Shown here in pieces: positions 62,632 to 64,000 of a stretch of 64,000 nucleotides of DNA. How positions within the stretch are numbered: position 1 is the stretch's first letter; each line of letters begins with the position of its first letter. The DNA lies in NCBI RefSeq assembly GCF_004923295.1, contig NZ_CP039638.1, positions 434,001 through 498,000 of the forward strand, in the 5' to 3' direction. The position numbers and the translations under genes were made by a program. This stretch comes from Azospirillum sp. TSH100. GTDB taxonomy: Bacteria > Pseudomonadota > Alphaproteobacteria > Azospirillales > Azospirillaceae. The notes beneath the pieces were generated by a model, which did not search any database, was not told the DNA's origin, and saw nothing but the letters and a program-made list of their open reading frames with translations.

Positions 62632-63186
62632 ATGGAAATGACCCTCTACGAGATGCGGGCCCGGCCCGCCTCCTCTCCCACGACCGAAGCCGCGCCGTCC
62701 GTCCTGCTGGTCGACGACGATCCCGACTTCCGCGGGATGGTGCGCATCGCCTTCCAACGCGCCGGCTACACCGTCCACGAGGCGGAGAACGGCAATGCGG
62801 CCTTGGACATCCTGACCGCCCATCAGGTGGATTTGGTGGTGACCGACATCATCATGCCGGAGGCCGACGGCTACGAGATCATCCTGCGGCTGAAGGCACA
62901 ACAGTCGCGCCCGCCGTTGATCGCGGTGACCGGCGGCAGCCTGCGCCTGCGGCTGGAGCTGCCGGGTATGGCCCGCCTGCTGGGAGCGGAGGCGGCGTTC
63001 GAGAAGCCGGTCGACCTGAAGGCCCTGCTGGCGGAAGCCGACCGGCTGGTCGCCATGCGCCGGGACGCCGGACGGCAGGCGGCGGAAGGCAGGGGGGCGG
63101 CGGACGAGGGGACGGAAGCCAAAGGGGCCGATGCCAAGGGGGCCGATGCCAAGGGGGCCGATGCCAAGGGGAATGTCGCGGGATGA
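62632..63186 (+). CDS. Single-domain response regulator with repeat tail
   Basis: A 184-aa protein containing one receiver domain: VLLVDDDPDFRGMVRIAFQRAGY, acceptor in LVVTDIIMPEADGYE, threonine in IAVTGGS, and lysine in AAFEKPVDL. The tail is Gly/Ala/Lys-rich with four copies of GADAK or GAxAK encoded by 15-base repeats. The stop overlaps the start of the HD-GYP regulator gene by four bases, so the two are coupled. It may act as a phosphate sink or adaptor for that protein. Confidence 0.88.
   Translation: MEMTLYEMRARPASSPTTEAAPSVLLVDDDPDFRGMVRIAFQRAGYTVHEAENGNAALDILTAHQVDLVVTDIIMPEADGYEIILRLKAQQSRPPLIAVTGGSLRLRLELPGMARLLGAEAAFEKPVDLKALLAEADRLVAMRRDAGRQAAEGRGAADEGTEAKGADAKGADAKGADAKGNVAG
63124..63168 (+). 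repeat. In-frame tandem repeat, three copies of 15 bases
   Basis: GGGGCCGATGCCAAG is repeated exactly at 63124-63138, 63139-63153 and 63154-63168. It encodes Gly-Ala-Asp-Ala-Lys repeats at the C-terminus of the receiver protein. Confidence 0.92.
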
Positions 63187-64000
63187 ACATCCTGATCGTT
63201 GACGACGACCGCACGAACCTGTTCATCATGGCCGCCATCGTCCGCCGCCTGGACGATGCGGAGCCGGTGACCATGGAAAACCCGCTGGACGCCGTCGAAT
63301 GGCTGCGCGGGAACGAGCCGGACCTGATCCTTCTCGACCAGATGATGCCGGAGATGGACGGCATCGATCTGCTGCGTCACATCCGCGACGATACGCATCT
63401 GGACAGCGTGCCGGTGGTGATGATCACCGCCAACACGGCGGTCGACATCCGCGTGCGGGCGCTGGACGAGGGCTGCAGCGATTTCCTGACCAAGCCGATC
63501 ATCGTGCCGGAGGTGCAGGCCCGCCTGCGCAACCTGCTGGCCCTGCGCCAGAGCCGCGCCCTGCTGCGCGACCGCGCCGCCCTGCTGGCCGCCGAGGTGG
63601 AGCGGGTGACCGCCGCCCTCCAGCGCCAGGGGGAGGAGCTGGTCAGCCGCCTGTCGCGCGCCGCCGAGTACCGCGATCCCGAAACCGGCGCCCATATCGA
63701 GCGGATGGCGCTCTATTCGAGGCTGATCGCCGAAGCGGCCGGCTGCGGTGCCGCCTTCGCGCAGGAGCTGATGAAGGCGGCGCCGATGCACGACATCGGC
63801 AAGATCGGCATCCCCGACATGATCCTGCTGAAGGCGGGCCGGCTGACGCCGGAAGAGACGACGGTGATGCGCCAGCACGCCACCATCGGCCACCGCATCC
63901 TGGCGGACAGCGCCATCCCGCTTCTGCGGCTGGCGTCGGAGATCGCGCTCAGCCACCATGAGAAATTTGATGGCAATGGCTATCCCAACCGCCTGTCCGG
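63183..64000 (+). CDS. HD-GYP response regulator (cyclic-di-GMP phosphodiesterase), cut by window edge
   Basis: The first 272 codons of a response regulator of the RpfG type. The receiver MNILIVDDDRTNLFIMAAIV has its acceptor in LILLDQMMPEMDG and the lysine in DFLTKPIIV. A coiled coil leads into an HD-GYP domain with HIERMALYSRLIAE, the metal-binding HDIGKIGIPD, and LSHHEKFDGNGYP; the remaining HD-GYP residues are beyond the window. It would degrade cyclic di-GMP in response to phosphorylation. It is translationally coupled to the upstream receiver protein. Confidence 0.92.
   Translation, partial: MNILIVDDDRTNLFIMAAIVRRLDDAEPVTMENPLDAVEWLRGNEPDLILLDQMMPEMDGIDLLRHIRDDTHLDSVPVVMITANTAVDIRVRALDEGCSDFLTKPIIVPEVQARLRNLLALRQSRALLRDRAALLAAEVERVTAALQRQGEELVSRLSRAAEYRDPETGAHIERMALYSRLIAEAAGCGAAFAQELMKAAPMHDIGKIGIPDMILLKAGRLTPEETTVMRQHATIGHRILADSAIPLLRLASEIALSHHEKFDGNGYPNRLS

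Overview
The window is high-GC DNA with alphaproteobacterial gene content: CheA next to the phosphotransferase ChpT, an ECF11-type RpoE/ChrR pair with its cyclopropane-fatty-acid cluster, an intracellular PHA depolymerase, NiFe-hydrogenase maturation genes, a NifX-like protein and many two-component proteins. This suits a soil or plant-associated Rhodospirillales bacterium, most likely Azospirillum or a close relative. That is a judgement from recognised protein families, not from a database search. No rRNA, tRNA, CRISPR array, insertion sequence or phage gene was seen. The region looks like ordinary chromosome or chromid backbone.

Layout. 1-4.1 kb: the 5' end of cheA (cut by the window edge), a 57-aa ORF, chpT, a DUF3553 protein, a 40-aa membrane peptide and a sensor histidine kinase. 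4.1-7.6 kb: an EamA exporter, a phytase-esterase-like exported protein, a HisKA_2 kinase with a broken N box, and a NifX-like protein. 7.8-12.4 kb: a phospholipase D/VTT fusion coupled to an EEP-family hydrolase, then PHA depolymerase. 12.4-16.1 kb: an ethanolamine catabolic operon, eutB-eutC-permease. 16.3-20.6 kb: a small lipoprotein, a VWA protein, a large exported protein with a possible His/Cys peptidase-like domain, and a LysE exporter. 20.9-28 kb: a GGDEF-EAL protein, a second EamA exporter, a purine permease, an ACP-like protein coupled to a GH1 beta-glucosidase, and HutD. 28-31.4 kb: an unassigned PPC-like protein, a 58-aa ORF, YihY and a DUF3618 protein. 31.5-36 kb: hupE diverging from hupK-hypB-hypC-hypE, with a perfect FNR-type palindrome between them. 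36-42.9 kb: sugar transferase, S41 protease, phosphopantetheinyl transferase, purC, D-2-hydroxyacid dehydrogenase, PAP2 phosphatase. 42.9-46.5 kb: an exbB-exbD-tonB-PepSY iron-uptake operon behind a Fur-like palindrome. The PepSY gene carries a one-base frameshift in a homopolymer.

47-54 kb is the most coherent functional unit. The sigma factor RpoE and its zinc anti-sigma factor ChrR diverge from an FAD oxidoreductase-DUF1365-Cfa-DUF3833 operon, which faces an SDR-NTF2 pair. Three sites of the form TGATCC-N18-TA stand at the three transcription-unit heads, so the whole block reads as one autoregulated singlet-oxygen/lipid-modification regulon. 54-64 kb is a signalling block: an MCP with a C-terminal PilZ domain, a large hybrid kinase overlapping a degenerate kinase/receiver protein, a LuxR-type response regulator, and a receiver protein coupled to an HD-GYP response regulator that runs off the window.

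The observations most worth following are the large exported His/Cys protein at 17.6-19.8 kb, the compact RpoE regulon (including a promoter that leaves no leader before the annotated rpoE start codon), a palindromic GC-rich element sitting in frame inside the DUF1365 gene, and signalling proteins that have lost key catalytic residues.
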